Shown here: piece by piece, positions 43,654 to 51,775 of the stretch
Position numbering within the stretch: the first letter of the stretch is position 1
Layout: each line of letters starts with the position of its first letter
DNA from: Paracoccus onchidii
Lineage (GTDB): Bacteria > Pseudomonadota > Alphaproteobacteria > Rhodobacterales > Rhodobacteraceae
Reading direction: 5' to 3'
Length of the DNA: 64,000 bases
Assembly: GCF_028294535.1 (NCBI RefSeq)
Contig: NZ_JAQBIE010000002.1
Location: 124,001-188,000, forward strand
Notes under the pieces: model-generated
Told to the model about the DNA's origin: nothing
Seen by the model: the letters and a program-made list of their open reading frames with translations, nothing else
The model's database searches: none
Position numbers and translations under genes: made by a program

Positions 43654-44330
43654 TCGCCCGGACCTTCGATTTCCGCACAGATCGTGGTCAGCAGGTCACC
43701 CGCCGGCGCCCCATCAAGAGCCCGATGATCAAAGGTCAGCGACAACCCGACATGGGGGCGCAGCTCGATTCCGCCATCGGCGGAGCGAACCGCCCGGTCA
43801 GTCATGCGCCCAATACCCAGAATGCAAATCTGTGGGACGTTGATGATCGGGGTGAAATGCTCGACCCGCGTCAGGCCAAGGTTGGACAGGGTGAAACTGC
43901 CACCCGTCATTTCCGTCACGCTCAGCTTGTTGGCGCGCGCCCGTGCAGCAAGGTCCTGACGTGCTTCGCGCAGTTCAGACACCGACAGTTCGGCAGCACC
44001 GAAAATAGCCGGCGCAACCAGCAGATTGCCGGGCAGCGCAATGGCAACAGACAGATCGACATCCTGCGCCAGCCGGATCTCGCCATTTTCGACGCGGCCA
44101 TTCGCGTCAGGATGATGCCCAAGCGCACGGATGACCGCGCGCATCAGCAGATCTTCGATCGAAACCTTCGTGCCCGCCGCTGCCATTCGCGCCTTTTGCG
44201 ACAGCAGCGCGGTGGCGTCGGCGCTACCGTGATGGGTCAGTTGCGCGGCGGTTTGCAGGCTGGCCACCATGCGATCGGCGATCATGCCACGCACCCCTTT
44301 CAGGGGAATGGCGCGGATCGCGCCGCTCAT
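43650..44330 (-). CDS. 2-oxoacid dehydrogenase acyltransferase (E2) catalytic domain only
   Basis: 226 aa. Begins directly with the catalytic domain: IPLKGVRGMIADRMVASLQTAAQLTHHG. The active-site motif is DHRALDG near residue 200. The normal N-terminal lipoyl domain and peripheral-subunit-binding domain are absent, and the lipoyl domain is a separate gene immediately upstream (ATGA overlap). It would transfer the acyl group from the dihydrolipoyl carrier to CoA. Typical acetoin dehydrogenase E2 (AcoC) carries both domains, so the split arrangement is notable. Confidence 0.9.
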   Translation of the reverse strand: MSGAIRAIPLKGVRGMIADRMVASLQTAAQLTHHGSADATALLSQKARMAAAGTKVSIEDLLMRAVIRALGHHPDANGRVENGEIRLAQDVDLSVAIALPGNLLVAPAIFGAAELSVSELREARQDLAARARANKLSVTEMTGGSFTLSNLGLTRVEHFTPIINVPQICILGIGRMTDRAVRSADGGIELRPHVGLSLTFDHRALDGAPAGDLLTTICAEIEGPGE

Positions 44331-44560
44331 TCCACGATTCCGATGATCGCACCTTTCGGCACGACGGCATCAGCCCCTTCCTTGATCTTGACCACACCTG
44401 CGGCGGGGGCATGAATTTCATATTGAACCTTGGCTGTCATGATCTCGGCGATCAGGGCGCCGGCCTCGACGACCGCACCGTCATTGACCAGCCATGACGT
44501 GATGACGGCATCTTCGTCTTCTTCCCAAAGATCCGCGGGAATGATGATATCTGTTGCCAT
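44327..44560 (-). CDS. free-standing lipoyl carrier domain
   Basis: 77 aa from the ATG at 44560 (AAGGACTG upstream). A single biotinyl/lipoyl domain: WLVNDGAVVEAGALIAEIMTAK, with the lipoylated lysine at residue 44 in MTAKV, then the C-terminal half HAPAAGVVKIKEGADAV. It swings acyl groups between E1 and E2. The frame to 44731 has no support. The lysine context is M-T-A-K-V rather than the usual E-T-D-K-A, which may suit the neighbouring LplA. Confidence 0.92.
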   Translation of the reverse strand: MATDIIIPADLWEEDEDAVITSWLVNDGAVVEAGALIAEIMTAKVQYEIHAPAAGVVKIKEGADAVVPKGAIIGIVE

Positions 44561-44636
44561 TTCGACAGTCCTTCGTTGTTCGGGGCCGCCACAGGCGCGC
44601 CCCGCAATTTTGGTTGTTCGTGAAAACCGGGTTGGC

Positions 44637-45656
44637 TCAGGCCGCCTGCATCCGGGACCAGGCCTCGACAATCTTGTCGGGATTGGGCAGGCAGTACTGT
44701 TCCATGACGCGGGCGAAGGGGATCGGAACATCAGGGAAAGCGACCCTCTTCGGTGCAGCCTTCAGCACCGAAATGTCATGCTCTGTCACCGACGCGATAA
44801 TCTCGCCCGAGACGCCATAGCTCATGTAATCTTCGTCCACGACGATCAGTCGCCCAGTCTTTGCGACGCTGGCCCGGATCGTGTCGCGATCCAGTGGAAC
44901 AAGGCTGACAAGGTCGACAACCTCGGCACTGACGCCTTGTTCTTCCAGGCGCATGGCAGCCTTCAAGGCGTTGTGCACCCCCATTCCAAGGCTGACGATA
45001 GTAACATCCTTGCCTGGACGCACGACCTTGGCCTTGCCGATTTCCAGGGTATAACTTTCCTCGGGCACATGGACGGTGGCACCCGCTTCGGTTCCCAGCC
45101 AGCCCATGCCCTGCAGTCCCTTGTGATACATATAGACCACTGGACTGTCATCGCGCATTGCCGCAGTCATCAGACCCTTGGCGTCATACGCGTTTGACGG
45201 GGCCACCACCTTCATGCCTGGGAGATGGGCAAAGGTGCCATAGACGCATTGGGAATGTTGTCCCGCGTCAGAATAGCCGCCGCCGGTAGAGGTCATCAGC
45301 ACCATCGGCACCTTGAATGACCCGCCCGAGAAATAGTTGTTCTTGGCCATCAGATTGTAGATCGCATCGAAACAGACGCCGAAGAAGTCAACAAACATCA
45401 GCTCGACGACAGGCCGCATACCGTCCTGGGCAGCCCCGACCGCCGCGCCGATGAAGGCGGTTTCCGAAATCGGCGTATCGCGAATGCGTTGTGGCCCGAA
45501 TTCGTCCAGCAGTCCCCGTGTGTTCCCGTATACACCGCCCAAGGCGCCGATATCCTCACCCATGACAAAAACGGATGGATCAAGCTGCATTTCCTGCTGC
45601 ACCGCCTCGGCCATCGCGCGGGCGATGGTCAGCCTTCTTTCATTGGTCTTGCTCAT
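44637..45656 (-). CDS. acoB: 2-oxoacid/acetoin dehydrogenase E1 component, beta subunit
   Basis: 339 aa. Transketolase central domain: MGEDIGALGGVYGNTRGLLDEFG, RVIDTPISE-like segment (RIRDTPISETAFIGAAVGAA) and VELMFVDFFGVCFDAI. A C-terminal transketolase domain follows (DVTIVSLGMGVHNALKAA, VEVVDL-type AEVVDLVSLVPLD). Pairs with the alpha subunit 22 nt upstream to bind thiamine diphosphate and cleave or decarboxylate the substrate. The AcoB-like IRDTPISE and FFGV features favour acetoin-type over pyruvate-type, though branched-chain types are similar. Confidence 0.9.
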   Translation of the reverse strand: MSKTNERRLTIARAMAEAVQQEMQLDPSVFVMGEDIGALGGVYGNTRGLLDEFGPQRIRDTPISETAFIGAAVGAAQDGMRPVVELMFVDFFGVCFDAIYNLMAKNNYFSGGSFKVPMVLMTSTGGGYSDAGQHSQCVYGTFAHLPGMKVVAPSNAYDAKGLMTAAMRDDSPVVYMYHKGLQGMGWLGTEAGATVHVPEESYTLEIGKAKVVRPGKDVTIVSLGMGVHNALKAAMRLEEQGVSAEVVDLVSLVPLDRDTIRASVAKTGRLIVVDEDYMSYGVSGEIIASVTEHDISVLKAAPKRVAFPDVPIPFARVMEQYCLPNPDKIVEAWSRMQAA

Positions 45657-45678
45657 CTGGAATTCCTCGCTGCTTCAC

Positions 45679-46668
45679 TTACGCCGCAAAGACGCAGGTC
45701 AGGGCGTCCTCGGGGGCCGGATCCTCGCTGTCGCGGGCAAATCTGATCGCGGCTTCGACCCGCGCCAGACTTTCGGATTCGATGGCGGCAAGTTCTGATT
45801 CACTTGCGACACCATCGGTCAGCAATCTGGTTCGCATGCGCGGGATCGGGTCGGCCTCTTGCAGCGCGTCTTTTTCGCCCTTGGGGCGATAACCTTCCGC
45901 ATCGCCCATGAAATGCCCGGCGAGACGATAGGTTTCGATTTCCAGCAAGGATGGACCTTCCCCCGCACGAGCGCGTGCAATGGCTTCGCCTGCGGCATCG
46001 TAAATCGCATAGGGATCGTTGCCCTCGACGCGCATTCCGGGAATGCCATAGGCTGCCGCGCGTTCGGCATTGTTGGCAATCGCGGTCGAACTTTGCTTGG
46101 GAACCGAAATTCCCCATGAATTATCCTCGATCACGCAAATGAAGGGCAGTTTCCACACCGCGGCCAGGTTCATCGCCTCGTGAAAAGCCCCCTGATTCAC
46201 GGCACCTTCGCCGATAAAGGCCACGGCCACACCGGGCTTGTCCTGCATCTGGCGCGAAAGCGCGGCGCCGACGGCCGGGCCCAAACCCTGCCCGATGATC
46301 CCCGAGCAGGCAAAGTTCACCTCGGGATCGAAGATGTGCATGTGCCCCCCCCGTCCGCCGGAAAGCCCGGTGCTCTTGCCGAAGATCTCGGCAGCCATGC
46401 GATCAAGATCGACGCCTTTTGCGATGGCTTGATGATGCGGGCGATGTGTGGCTGTCACGACATCCGTCCGGTTCAGATGTGCGCATACGCCGACCGCGAC
46501 GGGTTCTTGTCCGTCCGACAGGTGCATCTCGCCCGGAATTGGCCCGTTGGCCATGTTGAACACCGGCGTCTTGCCTTCGAAATAGATTTTCGCGATGGCC
46601 TCTTCGAAGCTGCGGCTCGTGACCATGTTGCGATACATCCAATGCAGTTCGTCCCGCGTTGGTGACAT
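45679..46668 (-). CDS. acoA: 2-oxoacid/acetoin dehydrogenase E1 component, alpha subunit
   Basis: 329 aa from the ATG at 46668 (GGGAGAAA upstream). Thiamine-diphosphate motif AFIGEGAVNQGAFHEAMNLAAVWKLPFICVIEDNSWG is present in pieces: GEG (usually GDG) with N about 28 residues later. Also THRPHHQAIAKG, GRGGHMHIFD and GLGPAVGAAL. First gene of the locus, with the inverted repeat about 120 bp upstream as candidate control site. No E3 gene is present, so a housekeeping lipoamide dehydrogenase is needed. Substrate could be acetoin or another alpha-hydroxy or alpha-diketone. Confidence 0.9.
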   Translation of the reverse strand: MSPTRDELHWMYRNMVTSRSFEEAIAKIYFEGKTPVFNMANGPIPGEMHLSDGQEPVAVGVCAHLNRTDVVTATHRPHHQAIAKGVDLDRMAAEIFGKSTGLSGGRGGHMHIFDPEVNFACSGIIGQGLGPAVGAALSRQMQDKPGVAVAFIGEGAVNQGAFHEAMNLAAVWKLPFICVIEDNSWGISVPKQSSTAIANNAERAAAYGIPGMRVEGNDPYAIYDAAGEAIARARAGEGPSLLEIETYRLAGHFMGDAEGYRPKGEKDALQEADPIPRMRTRLLTDGVASESELAAIESESLARVEAAIRFARDSEDPAPEDALTCVFAA

Positions 46669-46788
46669 GAAGTTTCTCCCCCTGATACCTGCGGCGCTAT
46701 GCACCACCATGCAACATGAGCTGAGTTTCCGCCCCTAGACGAAACGCATCAACGATGCTGGTCATCCCGCCCGTCGAAAGAGCATGAT

Positions 46789-46817
46789 CTGTCTCATTGT
46801 GGGACGGAATGAGACAG
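46789..46817. promoter_or_regulatory. perfect inverted repeat, candidate AcoR-type activator site
   Basis: CTGTCTCATT, 9-nt spacer, AATGAGACAG: a perfect 10-bp inverted repeat 121-149 bp upstream of the E1 alpha start. TGTCTCA/TGAGACA arms resemble sites of AcoR/DhaR-type activators (inference). I found no convincing sigma-54 promoter (GG-N10-GC) between it and the gene. Confidence 0.55.
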
Positions 46818-47015
46818 GTTGAGCCATGTCTGGCAGCGTTGAGAGGACCCATAGGGCATAGGCGATCCACCCCGGCAGACCCAGGAAGACCCCCCAGAGA
46901 TGTCGATTCCCGCCCAAATATCTGACCGACCCAGGTTCCAGGCGGAACACCCGCCACCAAAGCAACTGTCAGCCCCATGAACACAAACGCGATCGCAAGG
47001 TTTGCCCTGCGCGAT
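46818..47015 (-). pseudogene. MFS transporter fragment
   Basis: Short relic of a DHA1-type drug/sugar exporter: LAIAFVFMGLTVALVAGVPPGTWVGQIFG (transmembrane helix 4/5 region), then in a shifted frame GVFLGLPGWIAYALWVLSTLPDMAQPVS. No start, and the remaining ten helices are missing. Evidence that a former gene was deleted upstream of the E1 operon. Confidence 0.6.
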
Positions 47016-47032
47016 CTATCAGGTCCGTTTCG

Positions 47033-47335
47033 ATGGTCGGCGCAATGGCCAACATGCCAACATGGGCCAGCCTTGTCAGGAACTGTTTACCGATCAGGCT
47101 GTTGAAATCCGGCGCGACGGCTGCAAATGGTAGTGGCGTCCGGCATTTGGTTTTAACCGCGCCATGGATCGCCCGATTCTCGAATCTCATGATTTCTGAT
47201 GATCTGGCGGCGGGCCGTCTGGTCGCGCTGTTGCCCGCTCGTCTCCGGGCAGAACTGCTGAACGTAACTGTGCGATACATGACCCGCATTTCCGGGCTGC
47301 CACCCGTCGAACCATCCAGTGGCTTTCCCGAATAG
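47033..47335 (+). pseudogene. possible LysR C-terminal remnant
   Basis: The piece RFSNLMISDDLAAGRLVALLPARLRAE resembles the end of LysR substrate-binding domains (VADDLAAGRLVPLLP). There is no DNA-binding domain and the flanks are not LysR-like. Together with the MFS fragment it fills most of the 46711-47462 gap; between 47336 and 47462 I see nothing recognisable. Confidence 0.35.
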
Positions 47336-47460
47336 GTCAGATTGTCAAATGTGCCTGCGGCCTACGCTTTGCGGATCTGCCTTTCGGCAAGATCGGAAAA
47401 CTTCATCGCCAGGCCCCATATGCCGGTCACAACCCGAATACAAGGACACCCGCAACGCCG

Positions 47461-47502
47461 TAAAAAAACGTCTGTGATCGGGTCGGGAACCGCCCGATCA
47501 CA
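47461..47502 (-). terminator. rho-independent terminator of the quinone oxidoreductase gene
   Basis: Perfect 10-bp stem (TGTGATCGGG with complement, 10-nt loop) followed on the minus strand by GACG and seven Ts. Starts 23 nt after the gene's stop. The clearest intrinsic terminator in the window. Confidence 0.88.
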
Positions 47503-47525
47503 AACTGCAGGGAGGCCATGCCCGA

Positions 47526-48512
47526 TCAGATTTCGACCACGACCTTGCCAATGGCTTGTCCGCTGGTCAGCCGTGCATAAGCGGCCCCCACATCTTGCAG
47601 GCCAAAACGCTGTTCATCCAGCATGGGCTTCATGGCACCGGAATCGACGATCTGCGCAAGCTTGGCCAGGATCTCGCCATGTTTCTGGCGCTGGTGATCA
47701 TGCAGCATAGGCAACAGCATGAACACCACATGCAGCGACAAGCCCTTGAAATGCGCAGGCGTCAGGTCGATTTCCAGCAATGCAACCGTCGATACCATCT
47801 GCGCATTCAACGCCGCAGCCTCGAAGGAATTGGTCATGTTCGCACCACCGACGGCATCAAAGATCATATCAAAGCCTTTGCCCGCCGTATGCGATGCGAC
47901 ATAGTCGCCAATCTTTTCCTTCATGAAATCGATCGGTGTCGCGCCAAATGCCTTGATGGCCGCCATATGAACGTCACCGGTTCCTGTCGCCGATACGGTC
48001 GCACCCAGATGTCGGGCCAGCTGGATCGCCAGATGCCCTACGCCGCCGGCACCACCCTGAACCAGCACTTTCTGGTCGGGACCGACGCCGGCACGTTCCA
48101 GCCCTTCATAGGCGGTAATGCCAACCAGAGGGATGGCCGCAGCCTCACGCATGGACAAGGATTTCGGCTTATGGGCAATCAGGCGTGCATCGGCCAGCAT
48201 GTATTCGGCCAAGGCACCCTGAAGGTCGGCCAGCCCACCGGCGCAGCCATACACCTCGTCACCGACGGCATACCCTTCGACACCATCTCCGATTTCCTCG
48301 ATGACCCCGGCAAAATCCATGCCCAACACCGCGGGCAATGCCGGAGACAAAGGCAGGTCGGAACCCATGGCCTTGATCATCGTATCGATCGTATTGATGC
48401 TGGTCGCGTGAACGCGGACCACGACATGTCCATTGGACGCGTTTGGGCGATCGAGATCGGCAGATACAAACGGTGCGTCGGCACCATAGGCGGTAAGGGT
48501 CATGGCCTTCAT
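47526..48512 (-). CDS. quinone oxidoreductase-like MDR protein
   Basis: 328-aa zinc-lacking medium-chain reductase. GroES-like N-terminal domain (VRVHATSINTIDTMIKAMG, LGMDFAGVIEEIG), NADPH-binding Rossmann motif VQGGAGGVGHLAIQLARHLG near residue 150, and C-terminal GKVVVEI. The structural and catalytic zinc cysteines are absent. The family (QOR, zeta-crystallin or enoyl reductase) reduces quinones or enones with NADPH. Single gene, with its own terminator. Upstream 304 nt carry its promoter and that of the divergent small gene. Confidence 0.92.
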   Translation of the reverse strand: MKAMTLTAYGADAPFVSADLDRPNASNGHVVVRVHATSINTIDTMIKAMGSDLPLSPALPAVLGMDFAGVIEEIGDGVEGYAVGDEVYGCAGGLADLQGALAEYMLADARLIAHKPKSLSMREAAAIPLVGITAYEGLERAGVGPDQKVLVQGGAGGVGHLAIQLARHLGATVSATGTGDVHMAAIKAFGATPIDFMKEKIGDYVASHTAGKGFDMIFDAVGGANMTNSFEAAALNAQMVSTVALLEIDLTPAHFKGLSLHVVFMLLPMLHDHQRQKHGEILAKLAQIVDSGAMKPMLDEQRFGLQDVGAAYARLTSGQAIGKVVVEI

Positions 48513-48816
48513 CGGACAACTCCTGCTGTTGAATTTGCTTGCCCCGGTATTTACGCGCCTCGCTCAAATATAAAATCCGCATAATATTGGCTTCACTTTA
48601 TTGAAAATGGATATAGTTGGTGATTTCTCACCAGCTTGCTGACGCGTGAACGCTTGGGACCGGCCTTGCTTGAATGTCTTGAATAGATGCGCTTTCCCAA
48701 AAAATCCGGTTGTGGGTTTCTACGCGCCTGAGGTGCCGGCCCTGACGTGAATGTGACAACCAGGGCTTGAGCATGGCGCATAGTTTCGAGATGATCCAAA
48801 CAGAACGGAGGTCCCG
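48513..48816. other. divergent non-coding interval
   Basis: 304 nt between the oxidoreductase and the small secreted protein. AT-rich around 48580-48620 (TAAAATCCGCATAATATTGG region), probably the shared promoter area. No ORF or clear operator was recognised. Confidence 0.4.
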
Positions 48817-49200
48817 ATGCGTTGGATTTGTCTTTTCGCCCTGCTGCTTCCCCTGCCTGCCGCTGCGTTCACCGCGATCAATGGCATGAAGGTTCAGCAA
48901 ATCAGTCCGACCGAAATTGCCGTCGAACTGGATGTTCGCCGGATCGAGACCCAATATTGGTGTGCTGCCGGTGATTTTGCAAAGCGCGCTTTGGGGTTGG
49001 ACGGTAAAACCAGAATGTGGCGAGCTTCGCCCAAACCCCGAAAGGCGGGGCATGGTATGACCTTCACGTTGGATCCGGCGAAAAAGACCGCCAATGCAGG
49101 TCCGTCCCAGTTCGGCTCGGGGCCGAAGGATGGGTCCGTTTCGGTGGCGATGGCTGCGGGCAATTACTGCCGCATGGAATATCCGTTCCACCGCCGGTAG
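48817..49200 (+). CDS. small secreted protein of unknown function
   Basis: 127 aa with a clear Sec signal peptide (RWICLFALLLPLPAAAFTA, cleavage after AAA) and ACGGAGGTC ribosome-binding site. The mature part has two cysteines (YWCAAGDF and NYCRMEYP) that could form a disulfide, and a basic middle (RASPKPRKAGHG). I do not recognise a family. A single gene, 44 nt before the methyltransferase on the same strand, possibly cotranscribed. Confidence 0.75.
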   Translation: MRWICLFALLLPLPAAAFTAINGMKVQQISPTEIAVELDVRRIETQYWCAAGDFAKRALGLDGKTRMWRASPKPRKAGHGMTFTLDPAKKTANAGPSQFGSGPKDGSVSVAMAAGNYCRMEYPFHRR

Positions 49201-49244
49201 GCCGATCGCTTTCACATAGCCCCTAACTGAACTGGCACAAAAAC

Positions 49245-49985
49245 ATGTCAGGCAGACCGATGCCGGAAATCAAGCATCATCATGCAACAGAAAAGATGTT
49301 TCAAAACACCATGAACGATACAGATCAGCACGGTGATGCGGAAAGCTATGCTGAACGCGTTGCGCGCCATGTTCCCGCCCTGACGGATCTTCACCGTATG
49401 ACCGGGTTGCTTCTGGCCGAACATGTGCCTCAAACCGGCTCGGTTCTGGTTCTTGGGGCCGGCGGCGGGCTGGAGCTATGCGCATTGGCCGGGCAACATC
49501 CGCAATGGCGTTTCTGCGGGATCGACCCATCCGCGCAAATGCTTGCCCAGGCGCGTCAGACTGCGGCCGCGCATCTCGACCGGGTGTCATTGTGCCAAGG
49601 ATATATCGATGATGCGCCGAGCGGACCCTTTGACGGGGCGGTCTGCCTGCTGACGCTGCATTTCCTGGAACGTGACGAGCGTTTGCGCACATTGCAGCAA
49701 ATTGCAGGCCGCCTGCGACCGGGCGCGCCCCTTGTTACAGCCCATCACAGCTTTCCGACAGATGGATCCGCGCGCGACCTTTGGCTGGGACGCAATGCCG
49801 CCTGGCTGGAAGCGTCCGGGGTTCCCGCTGCGCAGGCAAGGAGAGGCGCTCAGGCCATGAAACAGCACCTGCCGGTTCTTGCCCCGGACCTCGATGAAGC
49901 TCTGTTGAACAAAGCCGGCTTTGAACAGGTTCAAATGTTCTTTGCCGCATTTACGTATAAGGGCTGGGTCTCGCGCCGGACCTGA
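49245..49985 (+). CDS. class I SAM-dependent methyltransferase
   Basis: 246 aa. Motif I is VLVLGAGGGLELCALAG near residue 70, followed by the acidic strand end GIDPSAQMLAQARQTAA (motif II) and GAVCLLTLHFLE (motif IV region) near 130. The rest fits a Methyltransf_25/small-molecule type enzyme. The first ATG at 49245 gives a histidine-rich N terminus (MSGRPMPEIKHHH); the next in-frame ATG at 49260 is an alternative. Convergent with the dehydrogenase at 50017. Substrate unknown. Confidence 0.88.
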   Translation: MSGRPMPEIKHHHATEKMFQNTMNDTDQHGDAESYAERVARHVPALTDLHRMTGLLLAEHVPQTGSVLVLGAGGGLELCALAGQHPQWRFCGIDPSAQMLAQARQTAAAHLDRVSLCQGYIDDAPSGPFDGAVCLLTLHFLERDERLRTLQQIAGRLRPGAPLVTAHHSFPTDGSARDLWLGRNAAWLEASGVPAAQARRGAQAMKQHLPVLAPDLDEALLNKAGFEQVQMFFAAFTYKGWVSRRT

Positions 49986-50016
49986 AGCCTGAACAAGCGT
50001 GTCGCGCAAAGGGCAA

Positions 50017-51114
50017 TCAACCGCCCAGATGTTTCAGAACTGCGTTGGTGACCGCATGGGTGCCCATATCGCCGCCAAACTCCATCGGGCGCAATGCGTT
50101 CGCAGCAAATCCGGCATCGACGGCCAGGTCAATGGCCAATCCGGCCTCTGCGTAGCTTGAATTCCCCGTCTTTTCGGAAAGGTAATCCAGCATCAATGCG
50201 GCGCTGAGGATTGCGGCCAAAGGATTTGCCTTGTCCTGGCCCATGATGTCGGGGGCGCTGCCATGGGCGGGCTGAAACAGTCCGGTGCTGTCGCCGATTT
50301 CGGCGCAAGCTGCCATGCCCATACCGCCGACCAACCCCCCGGCAAGATCCGAAAGAATATCCCCGAACATGTTCTCCATGACCAGAATGTCGAAATCCCA
50401 AGGCCTGCGCACCAGGTCCAGCGCCTGGGCATCAACATAGTTGTAGCTGATTTCGACCTCGGGGTGATCGGCTGCAATTTCATCAAAGATCTTGCGAAAG
50501 AACGCCATGGACGAGAACACATTGGCCTTGTCCACACAGGTCAGACGGGCGCGCTTGCCCCGCTCATGCCGCTTTCGCGCCAAACGAAAGGCGAACCGAT
50601 GAAGCTTTTCGGTGGTAGATCGGGTGATGCGCAGCGTTTCGCGCACTTCGTCATCACCGATGACCTGCGCCCTGCCATGGGCAGCAGCCGAATAGAACAA
50701 ACCTTCGGTGCTTTCACGCAGGATGATCAGATCCAGCCCGGCAGCACGCGGGTCGGCAAGGCGCTGGGGCGCATTCGGATAGGCGCGGACAGGGCGTATG
50801 CCGGCATAAAGCCCGTATCGATCCCGCAGACGAAGATGCGGGGAAATCTCGGTCCCATCTGCGTGTCGGATCGCAGGCAGGCCGATGGCACCAAGGAAAA
50901 TGGCGTCCGCTGATCCGGCACGTTCTTCGCCGCCCGGCTCGATATCTGTGCCGGTGTCGCGAAAGTAACCGGCCCCGGCATGGATATCGTCAAACTCCAG
51001 CGCCGGGGCATTGACATGGCTGCAGGCTGCCTCTGCGACCTGCATGGCGGCCTCGGCCACGTCGATCCCGATTCCGTCACCCTTGATCAGCGCGATGCGT
51101 GCGGCGGTTCCCAT
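50017..51114 (-). CDS. isocitrate/isopropylmalate dehydrogenase family protein
   Basis: 365 aa from the ATG at 51114; the longer frame to 51147 would overlap the aldolase stop. Beta-decarboxylating dehydrogenase: IALIKGDGIGIDV near the N terminus, LRESTEGLFYS near residue 130, ENMFGDILSDLAGGLVGGMG metal-binding segment near 245, and GSAPDIMGQDKANPLA near 280. Acts on a 2R-malate-like core with NAD+ (isopropylmalate, tartrate or 3-hydroxy acids). As last gene of the TTT/lactonase operon it is more likely catabolic than leucine biosynthetic. Confidence 0.92.
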   Translation of the reverse strand: MGTAARIALIKGDGIGIDVAEAAMQVAEAACSHVNAPALEFDDIHAGAGYFRDTGTDIEPGGEERAGSADAIFLGAIGLPAIRHADGTEISPHLRLRDRYGLYAGIRPVRAYPNAPQRLADPRAAGLDLIILRESTEGLFYSAAAHGRAQVIGDDEVRETLRITRSTTEKLHRFAFRLARKRHERGKRARLTCVDKANVFSSMAFFRKIFDEIAADHPEVEISYNYVDAQALDLVRRPWDFDILVMENMFGDILSDLAGGLVGGMGMAACAEIGDSTGLFQPAHGSAPDIMGQDKANPLAAILSAALMLDYLSEKTGNSSYAEAGLAIDLAVDAGFAANALRPMEFGGDMGTHAVTNAVLKHLGG

Positions 51115-51130
51115 CGGGCACCCCTTCCCT

Positions 51131-51775
51131 TTACCAGTCAATGTCAAATCTTTCGACCACCGCAGCGATCTGGGCCGTGCTTAGCCCCATCGCACCCGCG
51201 CCGTGCGTCAGCAGGGCAAGCTTGGCGGTTTCTTCCAGTTCTTCGATTGCATAGGTGGCCGCCCACAGATCCTTGCCCGCCACGACCGGCCCATGATTTG
51301 CCAGAACAACCGCTGACCGGCGGCCCGCCAGCCCGCGCACCGCATCGCCCATCGCGGGATCGCCGGGCAGGATAAAGGGCAACCGCTGAACCTTGCCCAG
51401 CCGCATGATCGCATAGGGCGTCAATGCCGGCAGCATGTCGTTGGGGTCGATATCAGGCAACATCGACAGGGCAACCGAATGCGATGAATGCAGATGCACA
51501 ACCGCCCCGGTCCCATGACGCGTGTCATAGAATGCGGTGTGAAGCGGGATCTCCTTCGTCGGAGGGTCCCCCGACAGCAATTGCAGGTCGCGGTCCAGAT
51601 GGCTGATGCGCGCGGGATCCAGAAACCCCATCGAGCTGCCGGTGGGTGTCATCAGCAGGCTGCCATCGGACAAGCGCACCGAAATGTTGCCCGACGCACC
51701 GCAGGTCAGCCCCCGGTCGAACATGGATTTCGCGATCCTGCAAATATCTTCGCGCTGTCTGGATTGCTCGCTCAT
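51131..51775 (-). CDS. class II aldolase/adducin family protein
   Basis: 214 aa. Class II aldolase fold with zinc ligands: GASGNISVRL near residue 30, HLHSSHSVALS (H-x-H) near 95, and ANHGPVVAGKDLWAA near 155 with the third histidine. Members are fuculose/ribulose phosphate aldolases, epimerases and 3-oxo-tetronate-4-phosphate decarboxylases (OtnC). Starts with a 4-nt overlap with the lactonase gene. The next gene encodes the beta-decarboxylating dehydrogenase, which fits degradation of a hydroxy acid. Confidence 0.9.
   Translation of the reverse strand: MSEQSRQREDICRIAKSMFDRGLTCGASGNISVRLSDGSLLMTPTGSSMGFLDPARISHLDRDLQLLSGDPPTKEIPLHTAFYDTRHGTGAVVHLHSSHSVALSMLPDIDPNDMLPALTPYAIMRLGKVQRLPFILPGDPAMGDAVRGLAGRRSAVVLANHGPVVAGKDLWAATYAIEELEETAKLALLTHGAGAMGLSTAQIAAVVERFDIDW

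Noticed and set aside
44581..44604. GC-rich imperfect hairpin between E1 beta and lipoyl genes
   Set aside because: Only six outer pairs are clean; likely chance in GC-rich DNA.
46669..46788. sigma-54 promoter (GG-N10-GC) expected for an AcoR-controlled gene
   Set aside because: Several near matches have wrong spacing; none is convincing.
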